In this document: piece after piece, positions 6,982-7,878 of the stretch
Position numbering within the stretch: position 1 is the first letter of the stretch
Layout: each line of letters begins with the position of its first letter
NCBI GenBank assembly: GCA_964448645.1
Contig: CAYUZY010000090.1
Location: forward strand, 1-7,878
Reading direction: 5' to 3'
Source: GCA-2719315 sp964448645
Lineage (GTDB): Bacteria; Bacteroidota; Bacteroidia; Flavobacteriales; Flavobacteriaceae
DNA length: 7,878 bases
The notes under the pieces: model-generated
Database searches by the model: none
What the model saw: the letters and a program-made list of their open reading frames with translations, nothing else
What the model was told of the DNA's origin: nothing
Translations under genes and position numbers: made by a program

Positions 6982-7878
6982 TTAATCATCTTGATTTAAT
7001 TTAGCCCAAAGTTTATCTTTTAAATTAGAAATATTTTTTTTCGATAGACTAGAAATTATTATAAAAGAACTTTTTGGAAAAGATTTTTCTACTTCTTTTT
7101 CAAATTCTTCTATCAATTCATCATCCAATAAATCACATTTAGAAAAAGCTATTAAAAACTTCTTATCAATTAATTCAGGATTATATTTAAGTAATTCCCT
7201 TCTTAATATTTCAAACTCTTTCTTTACATCATTTGAATCTACTGAAATTAGAAATAATAAAATTGAATTTCTTTCAATATGTCTTAAAAAATAATGCCCC
7301 AACCCTTTACCCTTTGATGCTCCTTCTATTATACCAGGTATGTCAGCAACCACAAAAGACTTATAATCTCGATAATTGACTATGCCCAAATTGGGTTTTA
7401 ATGTTGTGAATTCATAATCTGCAATTTTTGGTTTAGCTGAGGTTAAAACACTTAAAAGTGTAGACTTTCCTGCATTAGGTAATCCAACAAAACCAACATC
7501 AGCAAGAACCTTTAACTCTAAAACAACATTTAAATTTTCACCTTCAATACCTGATTGCGCATATCTTGGTGTTTGTCTTGTAGCTGATTTAAAATGCCAG
7601 TTTCCTCTTCCTCCCAACCCTCCCTTTACTAAAATAAATTCTTGATTGTTTTTAGTTATTTCAGTTATTATTTCATTTGTTACTGGATGTTTAATTATAG
7701 TACCCAATGGGACCTCAATGTATTTCTCAGAACCATTTGCTCCTGTTCTTCTATTTTTTGATCCATTTCCTCCATGGCCTGCAGAAAAGTGTTTCTGAAA
7801 TTTAAAAGTATGAAGAGTCCAAAGATTTTTATTTCCAACAATTATTATATGACCTCCTCTTCCACCATCACCACCATC
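6982..7878 (-). CDS. obgE: GTPase Obg/CgtA, N-terminus cut by right edge
   Basis: Obg is an essential GTPase that binds the 50S ribosomal subunit and acts in its assembly and in stress control. The frame is open to base 7878; 298 residues are visible and roughly 35 N-terminal residues are missing. Numbering from the first visible codon, residues 1-90 or so are the glycine-rich Obg fold (DGGDGGRGGH at 1-10, AGHGGNGSKN at 31-40, IEVPLGTIIKHP at 54-65, GGLGGRGN at 86-93). The G domain follows: G1 GLPNAGKS (132-139), G2 TT (158-159), G3 DIPG (179-182), G4 SKCD (246-249) and G5 ISSLSKKN (275-282). The TTG at 7707-7705 is an internal leucine, not the start. The protein ends soon after the G domain without the C-terminal OCT domain, as in many Bacteroidota. 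SKCD replaces canonical NKxD; related [ST]KxD forms are, from memory, usual in this phylum. Confidence 0.96.
   Translation of the reverse strand, partial: DGGDGGRGGHIIIVGNKNLWTLHTFKFQKHFSAGHGGNGSKNRRTGANGSEKYIEVPLGTIIKHPVTNEIITEITKNNQEFILVKGGLGGRGNWHFKSATRQTPRYAQSGIEGENLNVVLELKVLADVGFVGLPNAGKSTLLSVLTSAKPKIADYEFTTLKPNLGIVNYRDYKSFVVADIPGIIEGASKGKGLGHYFLRHIERNSILLFLISVDSNDVKKEFEILRRELLKYNPELIDKKFLIAFSKCDLLDDELIEEFEKEVEKSFPKSSFIIISSLSKKNISNLKDKLWAKLNQDD

Noticed and set aside
7705..7707. TTG as the start codon of obg.
   Set aside because: The frame is open for 57 more codons to the window edge, and they encode the conserved glycine-rich Obg fold, so this TTG is an internal leucine.
1..7878. A novel defence, mobile or biosynthetic system.
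   Set aside because: Every gene has a confident core-metabolism or housekeeping family. There are no repeats, integrase or transposase remnants, toxin-antitoxin pairs or long unexplained gaps.

Overview
All genes in this window lie on the minus strand. It is a compact housekeeping cluster from a very AT-rich bacterium, most likely a member of the Bacteroidota (Flavobacteriia-like, possibly a marine, streamlined-genome lineage). Four things point there. The proteins carry Bacteroidota-type variants: Obg has SKCD in place of NKxD and AroA has HAGTAMRF in place of NAGTAMRP. Start codons lack a visible Shine-Dalgarno sequence and have A/T-rich leaders. The one convincing promoter has the Bacteroidota form (TTG, 21 bases, TATATTTG). 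The gene order, as I recall it, resembles flavobacterial chromosomes. The phylum call is an inference; I could not search databases.

In the direction of transcription (high to low coordinates) the window reads: obg (N-terminus cut by the right edge), mpl (murein-peptide ligase for cell-wall recycling), a YjjG-type HAD nucleotidase, a MazG-like nucleotide pyrophosphohydrolase, aroA (EPSP synthase), a promoter, queA (queuosine biosynthesis), rlmN (23S rRNA/tRNA adenosine C2 methylase), a long-chain polyprenyl diphosphate synthase, and the first 19 complete codons of dnaG (primase), which start at a TTG and run off the left edge.

Spacing is tight: mpl and the HAD gene overlap by 14 bases, and the MazG stop and aroA start are one base apart. 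The other gaps run from 16 to 61 bases, and no stretch over 300 bases lacks a gene. I infer one unit from obg to aroA and a second from queA to the prenyl synthase, possibly into dnaG, starting at the promoter in the aroA-queA gap. I found no convincing hairpin terminator, RNA gene, mobile element, CRISPR array or attachment site.

Functionally the genes cover ribosome assembly and modification (obg, rlmN), tRNA modification (queA), nucleotide-pool cleaning (MazG-like and YjjG-like, adjacent), cell-wall recycling (mpl), aromatic amino acid synthesis (aroA), quinone side-chain synthesis (prenyl synthase) and replication priming (dnaG). I see no previously undescribed system. The useful observations concern start sites, the dnaG fragment, the promoter and a few active-site variants.
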